From positions 61,896 to 125,895 of the forward strand of contig CALUMZ010000099.1 of the NCBI GenBank assembly GCA_944321865.1: 64,000 nucleotides of DNA, in the 5' to 3' direction. The translations under genes were made by a program, and so were the position numbers. Of this stretch, positions 17,224 through 27,131 are shown piece after piece (within the stretch, counting starts at the first letter, position 1; each line of letters begins with the position of its first letter). The DNA comes from an uncultured Muribaculaceae bacterium (GTDB taxonomy: Bacteria > Bacteroidota > Bacteroidia > Bacteroidales > Muribaculaceae). The notes under the pieces are model-generated. The model ran no database searches. It was not told where the DNA came from and was given only the letters and a program-made list of their open reading frames with translations.

Positions 17224-17259
17224 ACATAGGGCCGGCTCTTTCTACGAGCCGACCCTATG
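17224..17259 (-). terminator. Terminator of the M3 peptidase transcript
   Basis: CATAGGG-CCGGCTC pairs with GAGCCG-ACCCTATG around a 7-base loop, with one mismatch. It is 22 bases downstream of the M3 peptidase stop codon on the minus strand. Confidence 0.8.
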
Positions 17260-17281
17260 TATTTGTGGACAACGCGTGATA

Positions 17282-19375
17282 TTAGTGCTTTATACCGTCA
17301 CGTTTGAGTAATGCATCTATTGTGGCGTCACGCCCCCTGAATCGTTTATATAGAATCTTAGGATCTTCTGTACCGCCGGTGCTTAGAATGTTGTTTTTAA
17401 AGGATGTGGCTGTTTCCTGATTGAAGATTCCATCTTCTTCAAATTTAGAAAAAGCATCAGCGTCAAGAACTTCCGACCATTTGTAGCTATAATATCCGGC
17501 AGCATAACCGCCTGAAAATATATGAGAGAATACGGGGGAGATTAAGCAGCCTTGGGCAGCATCAAATTGCTTCACATCTTTTATGGCATCGGCCTCAAAA
17601 GTGAATACGTCGTCGATGGGAGCTTCGATGGTGTGGTATGCCATGTCGAGGTAGCCAAAATTAAGTTGACGAACACACAAATATCCTGCAGCATATTGAG
17701 ATGCAGCCACAACACGGTTGATTAATTCTTGAGGAATTGGTTCTCCGGTTATATAATGTTTGGCGAAAGTGTCGAGAAATTCACGATGGAGCAAGAAGTT
17801 TTCATTAAACTGCGAAGGCAATTCTACGTAGTCTCGATATACATTAGTCCCTGAGAGTGATGCATACTTAGTATTAGCCAATAACCCTTGTAGCGCATGT
17901 CCGAATTCATGTAAAAAAGTTTCCACTTCATCAAAAGTCAATAATGAAGGCTTGTCGGCGGTAGGCTGGGTGAAATTCATGGTAATCGAAACTATTGGTC
18001 GAATGTTTGTACCGTCGTCGGTTATAGATTGTTCCCGGTAATTAGTCATCCACGCTCCACTGCGTTTGGTCGCTCTTGGGAAAAAGTCGGCATACAAAGC
18101 TCCTACATATTTACCGTTTTGGTCGGTAACATTGTAAACTTTTACGTCGGGGGATGGAACTTGTGCATCGTAATTTTGCTCGAAATTCAGGCCATATAAA
18201 CGTGTGGCAAGTCCGAAAACTCCAGAAATTACATTGTTAAGTTCAAAATATGGGCGTAACATTTCATCGTTAAAATTGTAGAGCTTATCCTTCTGCATTG
18301 AAGAGTAATAGCTATAATCCCATGCTTCCAATGTCATTTTCTTGCCTTCTATGTCTGACGCAAAGTCGGTAAGGGTCTCTAATTCAGATTTCATGACAGG
18401 AATATAAGCTTCACGCAATTGGTCAAGAAGGTTGTACACACTTTCGATATTGCCCGCCATAGTGCGTTTAAGGCTGTATTCGGCATAAGTTTTGTAACCT
18501 AACAATCGTGCAAGTTGGTACCGTTTCAGCGTAATTTGCTTTATATTTTCCATATTGCTGTATTTTCCATCGGTACACAAGGTGTTATACATTCGGTAAA
18601 GTTTTTCTCTTAAATCTCTACGCGATGAGTATTGCAAGAATGGACGATAACTCGGAGCCTGAGTAGTAAACAAATACATGCCTTTGCGGCCTTTTTCTTC
18701 TGCAGCTAATTGGGCTGCGTCTATAAGGCTTTGCGGCAGCCCGTCGAGATCGTTGGCTGATAGCCATAATTCTTGTTCGTTCATTGCTTTTAAAGCATTC
18801 TGACCGAACGATAGGGTAAGGTTGCTTAAGTCGGCGGTTAGTTGTCGGTATGTTTCTCTGTCTTTACCTTCAAGATTGGCTCCACTGCTGACAAAATCTT
18901 CATAAGTTTTTGTCAGTAGCATTTTATCTTCGTTGCTGAGTTTTGATTTGTCGCAGTTGTCGTAAACGAATTTTATTCTTTCCCATAACTTTTCATTAAG
19001 AGAAATATTGGCGTTATGGTCAGATAGAATAGGTGACAACTTTTGAGAAATGCTCATTAGCTCATCATCGGCATTTGATGACAGCATTGCGTAAAACACA
19101 TATAACGTCCGATTAAGCGTTTCGCCACTTTTTTCAAGGGCAACGATTGTGTTTTCAAATGTGGGCATGGAACGTTGATTGACGATAGACGCTATTTCTT
19201 TATTTTGTTCTTTTATGCCTTCCATTATAGCCGGTTCAAAATCGGCATTAGTAAAATAGTCAAAAGGAATAAGACCATTTGTTGTCTTAAATTCGTGTAA
19301 AAACACATTGTCGGCTTTCATCATAACAGGGAATTGTAGAAGCGAAACTAATAATAAAATCAATAATTTTTTCAT
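17282..19375 (-). CDS. M3-family zinc metallopeptidase (peptidyl-dipeptidase Dcp-like)
   Basis: 697 residues. The zinc motif H489-E490-F-G-H493 is intact in FLHEFGHALQG, preceded by RPIVSITMNFTQPTADKPSL as in Dcp/oligopeptidase A. A signal peptide (KKLLILLLVSLLQFPVMMKA) predicts export to the periplasm, as for many Bacteroidetes Dcp enzymes, which release C-terminal dipeptides from oligopeptides. The length is normal. It follows the TPR gene by 27 bases on the same strand, so they may share a transcript ending at the hairpin at 17224-17259. Confidence 0.93.
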   Translation of the reverse strand: MKKLLILLLVSLLQFPVMMKADNVFLHEFKTTNGLIPFDYFTNADFEPAIMEGIKEQNKEIASIVNQRSMPTFENTIVALEKSGETLNRTLYVFYAMLSSNADDELMSISQKLSPILSDHNANISLNEKLWERIKFVYDNCDKSKLSNEDKMLLTKTYEDFVSSGANLEGKDRETYRQLTADLSNLTLSFGQNALKAMNEQELWLSANDLDGLPQSLIDAAQLAAEEKGRKGMYLFTTQAPSYRPFLQYSSRRDLREKLYRMYNTLCTDGKYSNMENIKQITLKRYQLARLLGYKTYAEYSLKRTMAGNIESVYNLLDQLREAYIPVMKSELETLTDFASDIEGKKMTLEAWDYSYYSSMQKDKLYNFNDEMLRPYFELNNVISGVFGLATRLYGLNFEQNYDAQVPSPDVKVYNVTDQNGKYVGALYADFFPRATKRSGAWMTNYREQSITDDGTNIRPIVSITMNFTQPTADKPSLLTFDEVETFLHEFGHALQGLLANTKYASLSGTNVYRDYVELPSQFNENFLLHREFLDTFAKHYITGEPIPQELINRVVAASQYAAGYLCVRQLNFGYLDMAYHTIEAPIDDVFTFEADAIKDVKQFDAAQGCLISPVFSHIFSGGYAAGYYSYKWSEVLDADAFSKFEEDGIFNQETATSFKNNILSTGGTEDPKILYKRFRGRDATIDALLKRDGIKH

Positions 19376-19402
19376 TGTGGGAAATATATGGTTTGTTGAA
19401 TT

Positions 19403-21613
19403 TTATATGTTGTAATGAACTATGTCAAGAATTAATGCCATGTCGTGACTTGCAATACCATTTGCAGAGAGGTATTTACTATCGTTGTTGAAGTCGGACG
19501 CAAACTTTGAGAAATCTTTCCCGGATAGTTTGACACATTCGGCATAGGCATTTATAGCATCTTTAATGTTGTTTTGCACAAGTTTTAAATGCCCATAGTT
19601 CATATAGTCTTCGGCAGTGGGTGAAGATGCTAAAATTTTATTGTAATACTCCTCACTCTGTATGAATTTTTTTTGTAAAAACAGGCACCAAGCAATGGGA
19701 CGCAATGTCTTGTTGTCGGATGGTTTGAGGTAATTGACTTTAAAATAATATTTTAAAGCATCATCAACCTTGTTTAGCTCCAATAGGCAATGCCCGATAT
19801 TAAGGCATACGGATAGGTTGTCGGATGCGATTGATTCGGCTTTACGATAATATTCAAGAGCTTTTTCAATATTGCCGGCTGCTTTAAAAGAGGCCGCAAT
19901 GTGTTTTATATTCCAAAGGTTTGTATTATCGAATAAGTCGTATTTTGAATAATATGTTATGGCTTTGTCGTACATTTTTAGGTTTTGGTAACAAAACCCG
20001 ATTTTTTGTATTATGTTTGGTTGGTAGTTGTCAGCTACTTCAATTTCTTTTAAGAAAAATGTAAGTGCCAAATTATAGTATTTTCGTTTTAAATAATATT
20101 CTCCAATCAATATTAAATTATCGGATTTGAGTATTACATGGTTTAATATTGAAGTGTTTAATATATTGCCGGTGAATGGATTGTCAAATTCGGTACGCCG
20201 GTTGTAAAGATTGAAGAATCGATATAAGTCTTGCATATAATTGGCAATGATTTGCTTTAAAGGTGTTTTTGTGTCGATTGTTTCAACCTGTTTGATTTCA
20301 TCGAGCATTTCATTTTGGGCATCGAATTGCGTTAACATGGCTTCTTTCTGTGTGGCAGGGATTGAATCTATTGATAAGCAGAAAGAAAACCGGTCACTGT
20401 CACAAAGGAACCGTGCATTAGAGATAATGTTCATTATGAGCTTATTATCGGCAATGGACGAAGCCATTATTGCCGAATGATTGGTAGAAAATGGCACGAA
20501 CCAGTTAGACACGTCATGGAAAAAGGGGAATGTTTTTAATTTAGAGAATGTTCCTAAAAATACATCTCCTCCGTCCATTTGAATTTCATTTAATTCTTTT
20601 ATTTTATTGGCAAACCCACTTTTTTCAAGGAATTCTTCCCATTCGGGATTCGACTCAATTTCGGTGATGTCATTAAGGTCGATTTTTTGTTTTTTTAAAT
20701 TCTTCATAAATCCGGAACTTGCGTTCATCAGCCCCGGCAGAAATTCTTCTTGCATCATCTTTGTGAGCTTGTCGGTGTCACAACTTTTTATGAACTGCAA
20801 TATGATTAATTCCAATGCATCATTAAAGTTTGAGTCGTCTTTTAATGTCTGTATATGGTTCTTTATGGGAGTCGATAGGATTGCGATGTCGTTATACTTA
20901 TGTAACAATAAGAAGATACAGCACATTAATCTTATGGCAAGTTCATCGTTGTTGTTATACAAAAGATATAGGTCGAATAACAGCAATAATAAATTTTCAT
21001 CATATGAATTATTGAGGTTAAGGAAAATTGCCGAGATAAGTAAAGACTTGACTTCATCGGATACGTCAGGTTTATAGAGGAAATTTTTTAAAGATTCAAG
21101 TTCGCCGGTGTCGGGACGATATGAGGTCCATATATAATTAAATAATTTTGTTTCGGTTTTTTCTACATTATGTTTTAATTCCGCAAGTTGTTTTTTATCG
21201 GTATTATTTTCGGGAACGTCAAGGTATAATTGGTATTTTTGGCATTCGGCATTGTATTGCTCAAGCATGATTGCGATACGCGCATTTGATTTGGAAAAAT
21301 CTTGTCTTATTGCATAATATTGCGAATGAGAATATATCAACATAAGATGATGGCAGTAGCGGTCAAGCAAACCATACAATGATAGCAGTATATTATTGTA
21401 TATTTGTTCTTTCTGTGGATCTGCGGTTCCTTGCGCCATGTACATTAGCATGTACTTATAAGACATTTGCAACTTGGAAAGGTCTTCACTAATTTCCCAA
21501 TTGGGATTAGCGTTAAGCAATTTGTCAAATTCTGCGAAAGCCTCGTATAGCCGAGCGTTCTTGAGCAATGATGTTATGTTTGTTTTATATTTTCGTATTT
21601 CAGATTCTGTCAT
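19403..21613 (-). CDS. Large tetratricopeptide-repeat protein, uncharacterised
   Basis: 736 residues, cytoplasmic by lack of a signal peptide. The C-terminal third (about 490-700) has clear TPR units (YYLKRKYYNLALTFFLKEIE; IEKALEYYRKAESI; VDDALKYYFKVNYLKPSDNK). The N-terminal two-thirds is helical and not recognised, with a short TPR-like start. TPR arrays bind other proteins; a partner cannot be named. It precedes the M3 peptidase gene on the same strand and is separated by 81 bases from the methyltransferase gene upstream. Confidence 0.85.
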   Translation of the reverse strand: MTESEIRKYKTNITSLLKNARLYEAFAEFDKLLNANPNWEISEDLSKLQMSYKYMLMYMAQGTADPQKEQIYNNILLSLYGLLDRYCHHLMLIYSHSQYYAIRQDFSKSNARIAIMLEQYNAECQKYQLYLDVPENNTDKKQLAELKHNVEKTETKLFNYIWTSYRPDTGELESLKNFLYKPDVSDEVKSLLISAIFLNLNNSYDENLLLLLFDLYLLYNNNDELAIRLMCCIFLLLHKYNDIAILSTPIKNHIQTLKDDSNFNDALELIILQFIKSCDTDKLTKMMQEEFLPGLMNASSGFMKNLKKQKIDLNDITEIESNPEWEEFLEKSGFANKIKELNEIQMDGGDVFLGTFSKLKTFPFFHDVSNWFVPFSTNHSAIMASSIADNKLIMNIISNARFLCDSDRFSFCLSIDSIPATQKEAMLTQFDAQNEMLDEIKQVETIDTKTPLKQIIANYMQDLYRFFNLYNRRTEFDNPFTGNILNTSILNHVILKSDNLILIGEYYLKRKYYNLALTFFLKEIEVADNYQPNIIQKIGFCYQNLKMYDKAITYYSKYDLFDNTNLWNIKHIAASFKAAGNIEKALEYYRKAESIASDNLSVCLNIGHCLLELNKVDDALKYYFKVNYLKPSDNKTLRPIAWCLFLQKKFIQSEEYYNKILASSPTAEDYMNYGHLKLVQNNIKDAINAYAECVKLSGKDFSKFASDFNNDSKYLSANGIASHDMALILDIVHYNI

Positions 21614-21694
21614 ATTGGGAATAGTTTGATTTATTAGACCAATAAGTTATTATTGCCATAAAAATATTAATGAACAAAAGCTATGCCAATATTA

Positions 21695-22933
21695 TTATTT
21701 CTCGTAAAATGATTGTACTCTTTGTGATATAATCAAGACCGGAATAGAATCGTTTAACATTGTGGCGAATATATATATATTGCCGCCGTCTTGTATCTTG
21801 AGTTTTCTCTTTATTTCCTCGGCTGAAATTTTAAAATTACGTGTGCTTATATTTGCTTTTGGATATATTTTGTCGATGCCTTTTATGTATTTGTCTTTAA
21901 ATGGAATAGTTTCAATGACACTGAATTTTCTGCCCGGGAAAGTGCTTAACAATTCGTCGGAGGTATACAAGTGGCTGTTTTTGCCTATCTTAAACAAGGA
22001 ATTGTACCTGTTTGATAATTCGCCAAATGCCATTGCTTTCATGATGCAGCAATTAGGCTCATAGATATAATCGTGTATTTTATTGCAATACTTTGAGGGA
22101 GTATTGTCATAAGACATGGGATATTCCAAGTGCCATGCATCACTGTCATTATAGAAATTTATTGTGTGTATAATTCTGTTTTTTTGCTGAGCGAGGAAGT
22201 TTATTCGTAATAATAATTCTTTGCATTCGTTTTTTACGCCAATAATCCAAATGTCGGAAATTAAAGGAATTTCAGAAATTGTCTGTGTAATATCGATCAT
22301 TGGTGATGTTTTGACATATAGTATATCGGAGACCGATTTTATATCCTCGAGCATGTTTAATATATTAGGTTCGCAATCGTTTATGCCAAAAATGCGTTTG
22401 TTGTATTTATCTCTGCGGGCGGGGTCTATAAATACTGCATCGTATCGTAGATTTTGTTCTTTGGCCAATTTGAGATAATTATACGCATCGTCATTTATCA
22501 CGTTAACATTCTGCCGGTATAGATTCATATTGTGCTCTAGTACAGTTGCCGTTATAGGGATTATTTCAATAGCTGTGAGCGTATTTACGTTTGGGGCTAT
22601 ATAGAAGTCATCTACACCTAATCCTGCCGTAAGGTCTAAAATGTCATCTTTCCCTTTGAATAGGGTTGAGTGAAATTGTGCAACCGATTGACATGTGGCC
22701 TGTTCGGTAGATAGCAGTGACGGGAATAAGAAACGTTTAAGTTTTGTTATTTCGGGCAACTTGCCTGTTATGCGATTTCGACATTCGATCTGCAGAGCGG
22801 CAAATTTCAAGTCAAATTTATTATTCTTCCCTTTTTTTGACAGTAATATTTTGGATACGTCACAATTTTTATGTGCTTCTATATAATCAAAAAAATCGTC
22901 TCCGATACCGTATTCTGATGCCAAATCGGTCAT
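21695..22933 (-). CDS. Class I SAM-dependent methyltransferase with THUMP-like C-terminal domain
   Basis: 412 residues. The SAM-binding motif DILDLTAGLGVDDFYIA (about 98-114) is followed by YDAVFIDPARRDKYNKRIF, the acceptor-site DPAR motif of this family. The C-terminal part (about 310-412; GRKFSVIETIPFKDKYIKGI, then ISTRNFKISAEEIKRKLKI) matches the THUMP-like domain, suggesting an RNA substrate. The exact modification is unknown. It starts 6 bases after the recQ stop on the same strand, so it belongs to the recJ-recQ operon. Confidence 0.88.
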   Translation of the reverse strand: MTDLASEYGIGDDFFDYIEAHKNCDVSKILLSKKGKNNKFDLKFAALQIECRNRITGKLPEITKLKRFLFPSLLSTEQATCQSVAQFHSTLFKGKDDILDLTAGLGVDDFYIAPNVNTLTAIEIIPITATVLEHNMNLYRQNVNVINDDAYNYLKLAKEQNLRYDAVFIDPARRDKYNKRIFGINDCEPNILNMLEDIKSVSDILYVKTSPMIDITQTISEIPLISDIWIIGVKNECKELLLRINFLAQQKNRIIHTINFYNDSDAWHLEYPMSYDNTPSKYCNKIHDYIYEPNCCIMKAMAFGELSNRYNSLFKIGKNSHLYTSDELLSTFPGRKFSVIETIPFKDKYIKGIDKIYPKANISTRNFKISAEEIKRKLKIQDGGNIYIFATMLNDSIPVLIISQRVQSFYEK

Positions 22934-22939
22934 ACGCTG

Positions 22940-24841
22940 TTATTTTTTATTATATACACCTTCGTTACTCAATGTTATAAACCCTTCGTTGACAAGTTGG
23001 GACAATGTCGTAACAATTGCTTTCTTGGGGAACGACAATGTTTCGTAAAAATCGGTGAGATTTCTACTTTTCAATGAGAGCATGTACATTATTCCATCAA
23101 TTATATCGTTGATTGTATATTGAGAGCTACGTTTCTTTTCGATACAATAATCGCAATGTCCACATGGCTTAACGTCAGTTTCCCCAAAATATTCCCGGAT
23201 TATTTGTTCCCTACACATATTGTCACTGTAGGCATATTTAATTATTTCGTTAATTCGCTTTGCCATTTTATCTCGGAGAGACTCATAGGCATTGCGAGGG
23301 ATGGTTATATATTTGGGTAATTCGCGTGAAGTCGTATAGTAAATATATGGGGTGCGTTTGCGGGGAATATAATGCAGGATGTGCATCTTTGTAAGAGCAA
23401 GTAAAGAATCGTATATGACTTGTGGCTCAATCTTAAACCGAGAAGATATTAGTGCTTCGTTAATGTACACATAATCGGCAAATAATCCAGAATAAGTGCG
23501 CAATATAGCTTGTAATACAATGTCGAGATTCGGGTTGTCTCCGGGCAGATGATATAGCTCTTCTTTAGGCGCGAGAATCATTACGCGGGACTGGGTGTCT
23601 ATTTCTTCAATGAAGTCTAAATATCCCGATTTTGTTAATATTTCAAGTGCGCTATGGGTTGGAATTACAGGATATTTAAATGTCCGGCAGAATAAGATGA
23701 AATTGAAATCGTAAACTTGGTTATAACCTTCGCCTACAGGGACATCAAGAAAGTTCCCGACCCGTTCATAAACTTTTTTGATGAAATCCTTATCGGGGAA
23801 AGAATCGCTTATTCGCTTTTTAAGAACAGTCTTGTCGGTATTTTTAACCAATAGTATTACAAACGACTTTTTACCATCACGTCCGGCACGTCCGGCTTCT
23901 TGATAATATTCTTCAATCGAATTAGGGATGTCAATATGTGCCACTATGCGAACATCGGGTTTGTCAATTCCCATTCCGAATGCATTAGTTGCAACCATGA
24001 CGCGTGTTTCTCCTGATTTCCACTTGTTCTGGCGGTCGGCTTTATCATTATTTTCAAGCCCTGCATGATAATAATCGGCCGATATGCCATGTGATGTGAG
24101 GGCTTCGGCAATTTGCTTGGTTTTTGCCCGGCTTCGTGCATAAACAATTCCCGATCCGGGCACTTTCCAAAATATTTTAATAAGTTGTGAAACCTTATCA
24201 TCGGTTCTTCTGACGACGTATGTCAGATTGGTGCGAGCAAAGCTTTTTGAGAATATCTTGCCATTATTGAATTTAAGCTTATCCATGATGTCTTTTACAA
24301 CATCGGGGGTTGCCGTGGCTGTTAGTGCTAATATCGGCACACCGGGGAATATATCACGAATCTTGCAAATATTAAGGAATGATGGTCTGAAGTCATATCC
24401 CCATTGGGAAATACAATGTGCTTCATCTACGACAATCAATTTAACCGGCATAAAGCGTAGTTTGTCGATAAATGTTTCAGATGCAATTCTTTCGGGTGAT
24501 ATATATAAGAATTTATACTTTCCAAATGTGCATTTGTCGAGAGTGCGGCGTATTTCTCCTATTGACAAGCCTGAATGTATGTATGTTGCTTTGATGCCAC
24601 GGGCAACAAGGTTGTCAACTTGGTCTTTCATTAAAGAAATGATAGGAGTTACGATGATTGCCATGCCTTCGATGGCAAGAGTTGGCACTTGGAAAGTAAT
24701 GGACTTGCCCCCTCCGGTGGGGAGCAAGCCCAATGTGTCATATCCATTAAGTATTGAGGTTATGATTTCTTCCTGTAGCTCGCGAAAAGAATTATAACCC
24801 CAATATTTTTTCAGTATCTCATGAATATCAGTATTATTCAC
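22940..24841 (-). CDS. recQ: ATP-dependent DNA helicase RecQ
   Basis: 633 residues. Walker A (LLPTGGGKSITFQVP), DEAH box (VDEAHCISQWGYDFRPS) and motif VI (YQEAGRAGRDGK) are intact. The zinc-binding RQC cysteines are present (MCREQIIREYF with CGHCDYC). There is no obvious HRDC domain; the last 60 residues look like an extra winged helix. The start is GTG at 24841, inside the 3' end of recJ (8-base overlap), with no nearby in-frame ATG. RecQ unwinds DNA 3' to 5' and RecJ digests the resulting 5' strand, so the coupling makes functional sense for RecFOR-type repair. Confidence 0.94.
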   Translation of the reverse strand: MNNTDIHEILKKYWGYNSFRELQEEIITSILNGYDTLGLLPTGGGKSITFQVPTLAIEGMAIIVTPIISLMKDQVDNLVARGIKATYIHSGLSIGEIRRTLDKCTFGKYKFLYISPERIASETFIDKLRFMPVKLIVVDEAHCISQWGYDFRPSFLNICKIRDIFPGVPILALTATATPDVVKDIMDKLKFNNGKIFSKSFARTNLTYVVRRTDDKVSQLIKIFWKVPGSGIVYARSRAKTKQIAEALTSHGISADYYHAGLENNDKADRQNKWKSGETRVMVATNAFGMGIDKPDVRIVAHIDIPNSIEEYYQEAGRAGRDGKKSFVILLVKNTDKTVLKKRISDSFPDKDFIKKVYERVGNFLDVPVGEGYNQVYDFNFILFCRTFKYPVIPTHSALEILTKSGYLDFIEEIDTQSRVMILAPKEELYHLPGDNPNLDIVLQAILRTYSGLFADYVYINEALISSRFKIEPQVIYDSLLALTKMHILHYIPRKRTPYIYYTTSRELPKYITIPRNAYESLRDKMAKRINEIIKYAYSDNMCREQIIREYFGETDVKPCGHCDYCIEKKRSSQYTINDIIDGIMYMLSLKSRNLTDFYETLSFPKKAIVTTLSQLVNEGFITLSNEGVYNKK

Positions 24842-26570
24842 CTGTGTTTATGGCTCTTATTTCTTTAACAAAAAGTTGTATTGACGAACCTCCTTTATGG
24901 CGATTTTCTTCGATGGTGTAACATATTTCAAATGGTTTGCCTGCTTTTACGCAAGCGAAATTTTCGGCTTGGTTGAATGCAATCCCATTCATCACGCGAT
25001 TGGAAGAATTGTCAATGAGTTCAAGTTTTATGTGCTCGAGATTTCGTCCCACTAATTTACTTGTACCGTAATCCAAAACGTTTCTTGTGACGAAAATTGG
25101 CCTTTGGTTTCCGGGACCGAACGGGTTCAGCAACCGTAGGTAGTACAATAGGTCGGCATTAATATCATGGAAGCATAATTCGCAGTCTATTGAGATTGTC
25201 TGAGTCAATTGCTCCGGAGTTATGTTCTCGGCTACATATTGCTCGAACCTTTTTGTGAACTCCGGGATATTCTCTTCTTTGAGCGATAATCCTACGGCAT
25301 AGGTGTGGCCACCGAAATTTTCGAGTAAATCGCGGGTTGAATCTATTGCCCTGTATATGTCAAACCCTCTTACTGAGCGAGAAGAACCTGTTGCCAAGCC
25401 ATTGGCAAGGGTGAGTACTACTGCCGGTTTATAATATAATTCGGTTAGTCGGGAAGCAACAATTCCGATAATACCTTTATGCCAGCCTTTATTGTAAATG
25501 ACTATTGATTTTTTCTGAGAAGTTATTTCCCCACGAGCTTCAAGTATATTATTGGCCTCTTCTGTGATACGTTTGTCAAGTTCTTTGCGATCTTTGTTGT
25601 ATTGATCGATATTTTTTGCCCTTCGATAGGCATCGGCTGCATCTTTTGTCACAAGTAGTTCGACGGCTTCTATGCCCGATTGCATTCGTCCCGAGGCATT
25701 AATGCGAGGCCCTATTTTAAAAATAACGTCACTGATGGTTATTTCCTTGTTTGTGAGTCCGCATATTTTTATAATGCTGCGTAAACCCGTATTGGGATTT
25801 GAATTTATGCGTTTAAGGCCGTAATATGCAAGAATACGGTTTTCGCCTATTATCGGAACGATGTCGGCAGCAATGCTCACGGCAACCAAATCAAGCAGGC
25901 TGTCAAGTTCAAACATGCTTGACAATCCGTTACTGATGGCAAAGGCTTGCATGAATTTGAATCCCACACCGCACCCGGAAAGGTGCTTGAATGGATATGG
26001 ATTCCCTTCAAGTTTCGGATTAAGTATGGCAATGGCATTTGGCAGAATGTCATCGGGAACATGGTGGTCACAAATAATGAAATCAATGCCTTTACTTTTG
26101 GCGTAATCTATTTCCTCGACTGCTTTTATTCCACAATCGAGAACAATAATCAGTGACACACCGATGCTTTCGGCGTAGTCAATACTTTTATTTGAAATGC
26201 CATATCCTTCTTCATATCGAGTGGGGATATAGTATTCCACATTGGAATAATAATTTTGCAGGTACCTATAAACTAAAGCAACCGACGTGGTACCATCTAC
26301 ATCATAGTCGCCATAAATCAAGATCTTTTCTTTTGCCCCCATGGCTTTGTTAAGCCTGTTTACCGCCTTATCCATATCTCGCATCAAGAACGGGTCGTGC
26401 AAGTCGGACATTGAAGGATTGAGGAATTTTTCAGCTTCCTCTAAAGATTTTATCCCTCGCAGAACGAGTAACCGACTGATAGCGTAGCAATTTCGCAGAT
26501 GCGAGGCTAAATCGGCTGTTATGGATGATTGTTCGGGTGTAAAGGGTAAGTAATTCCATTTACTTATCAT
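24834..26570 (-). CDS. recJ: Single-stranded-DNA-specific exonuclease RecJ
   Basis: 578 residues. DHH-family motifs are complete: DYDVDGTTS (motif I, about 106-114), DCGIKA (about 165), ICDHHVPD (motif III) and the DHHA1 motif GGHTYAVGLSL (about 419). It degrades single-stranded DNA from the 5' end with Mg/Mn. It is the first gene of the operon recJ-recQ-methyltransferase. The approximately 560 bases upstream contain no gene but show several possible RNA stems. Confidence 0.95.
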   Translation of the reverse strand: MISKWNYLPFTPEQSSITADLASHLRNCYAISRLLVLRGIKSLEEAEKFLNPSMSDLHDPFLMRDMDKAVNRLNKAMGAKEKILIYGDYDVDGTTSVALVYRYLQNYYSNVEYYIPTRYEEGYGISNKSIDYAESIGVSLIIVLDCGIKAVEEIDYAKSKGIDFIICDHHVPDDILPNAIAILNPKLEGNPYPFKHLSGCGVGFKFMQAFAISNGLSSMFELDSLLDLVAVSIAADIVPIIGENRILAYYGLKRINSNPNTGLRSIIKICGLTNKEITISDVIFKIGPRINASGRMQSGIEAVELLVTKDAADAYRRAKNIDQYNKDRKELDKRITEEANNILEARGEITSQKKSIVIYNKGWHKGIIGIVASRLTELYYKPAVVLTLANGLATGSSRSVRGFDIYRAIDSTRDLLENFGGHTYAVGLSLKEENIPEFTKRFEQYVAENITPEQLTQTISIDCELCFHDINADLLYYLRLLNPFGPGNQRPIFVTRNVLDYGTSKLVGRNLEHIKLELIDNSSNRVMNGIAFNQAENFACVKAGKPFEICYTIEENRHKGGSSIQLFVKEIRAINTGE

Positions 26571-26630
26571 TTATGTTGTTTTTTATTTTTTCAAATTCAA
26601 CGGGATTGCAATTTATATTGCGTTACAATA

Positions 26631-26703
26631 CTCTTTTGCCAATAGTGTGATAGAGTAATGCTCGGAGTAGAGGTGCGTTGCATTGGTCCCGTGTTTGGCA
26701 GAG
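26631..26703 (-). ncRNA. Candidate structured RNA: hairpin with large internal bubble upstream of recJ
   Basis: On the minus strand CTCTGCCAA (26703-26695) can pair with TTGGC...AGAG (26642-26631). Inside it, AATGC (26684-26680) pairs with GCATT (26661-26657). The segments between the stems, 10 and 15 bases, are unpaired. A closed stem, a bubble, an inner stem and a loop is the general shape of 6S RNA and of the 6S-Flavo class. I cannot match primary sequence from memory and cannot fold the sequence here, so this is a weak call. It could equally be part of the recJ 5' leader. Confidence 0.22.
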
Positions 26704-26935
26704 TTTTAAAATAATGGAATTCCACTCTCGGTAAATGTGAGTAATTTTGTGGTACTTCCTTGTACTGATGTTCTAAAACTCGTAAATGTGTTGCTTACGC
26801 TCAAGCAAGCCTTGTCTATAATTTTAGCCCGCACGCTATGTGTTTGCTTTATCTACACACAATATGGGGCTCTATATTGCAGGTTCTGTTTTACCGTTTT
26901 TTGTGCCTGTGCGTTTTTATTGGCAAGGTAAAAAA

Positions 26936-26976
26936 AACTCTGCATATATTTTGTTACGCAAATATACGCAGAGTTT
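26936..26976 (-). terminator. Rho-independent terminator downstream of mscS
   Basis: On the minus strand AAACTCTGC pairs with GCAGAGTTT, followed directly by a run of eight T. It lies about 156 bases after the mscS stop codon, farther than usual. That leaves room for a long 3' untranslated region or a small RNA ending here. Confidence 0.8.
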
Positions 26977-27131
26977 CTGTAATTCGCTATTAAAGGCGGT
27001 ATTTTTATTTGGAAAAAAATATATAAAGTGTTAATGTGACGAGTTAACATTGCCCAGTGATTTCCCCACAGACAAGCATAATCGAAGAGACACAAGCTGT
27101 GTTCTATTCTTCTTGTAATAATGCCATGTGG

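Larger units (their letters stand above)
26571..27131. other. 561-base gap between mscS and recJ: possible structured RNA and a terminator
   Basis: No reading frame here has coding character. I see four items. Nested stems lie at 26631-26703. A stem-forming block lies at about 26826-26871 (AGCCC with GGGCT, and an inner TGTGT with ACACA). A strong minus-strand terminator lies at 26936-26976. A T-rich stretch lies next to recJ. The stem-forming parts could belong to a small RNA or to the recJ leader. Confidence 0.5.

Noticed and set aside
17282..19375. Loss of the zinc motif in the M3 peptidase, by analogy with the M16 gene
   Set aside because: HEFGH at residues 489-493 is intact.
26737..27034. 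Two overlapping 64-codon plus-strand frames in the gap before recJ
   Set aside because: They have no conserved features or ribosome site, and they run through a stem-rich stretch and a terminator hairpin.
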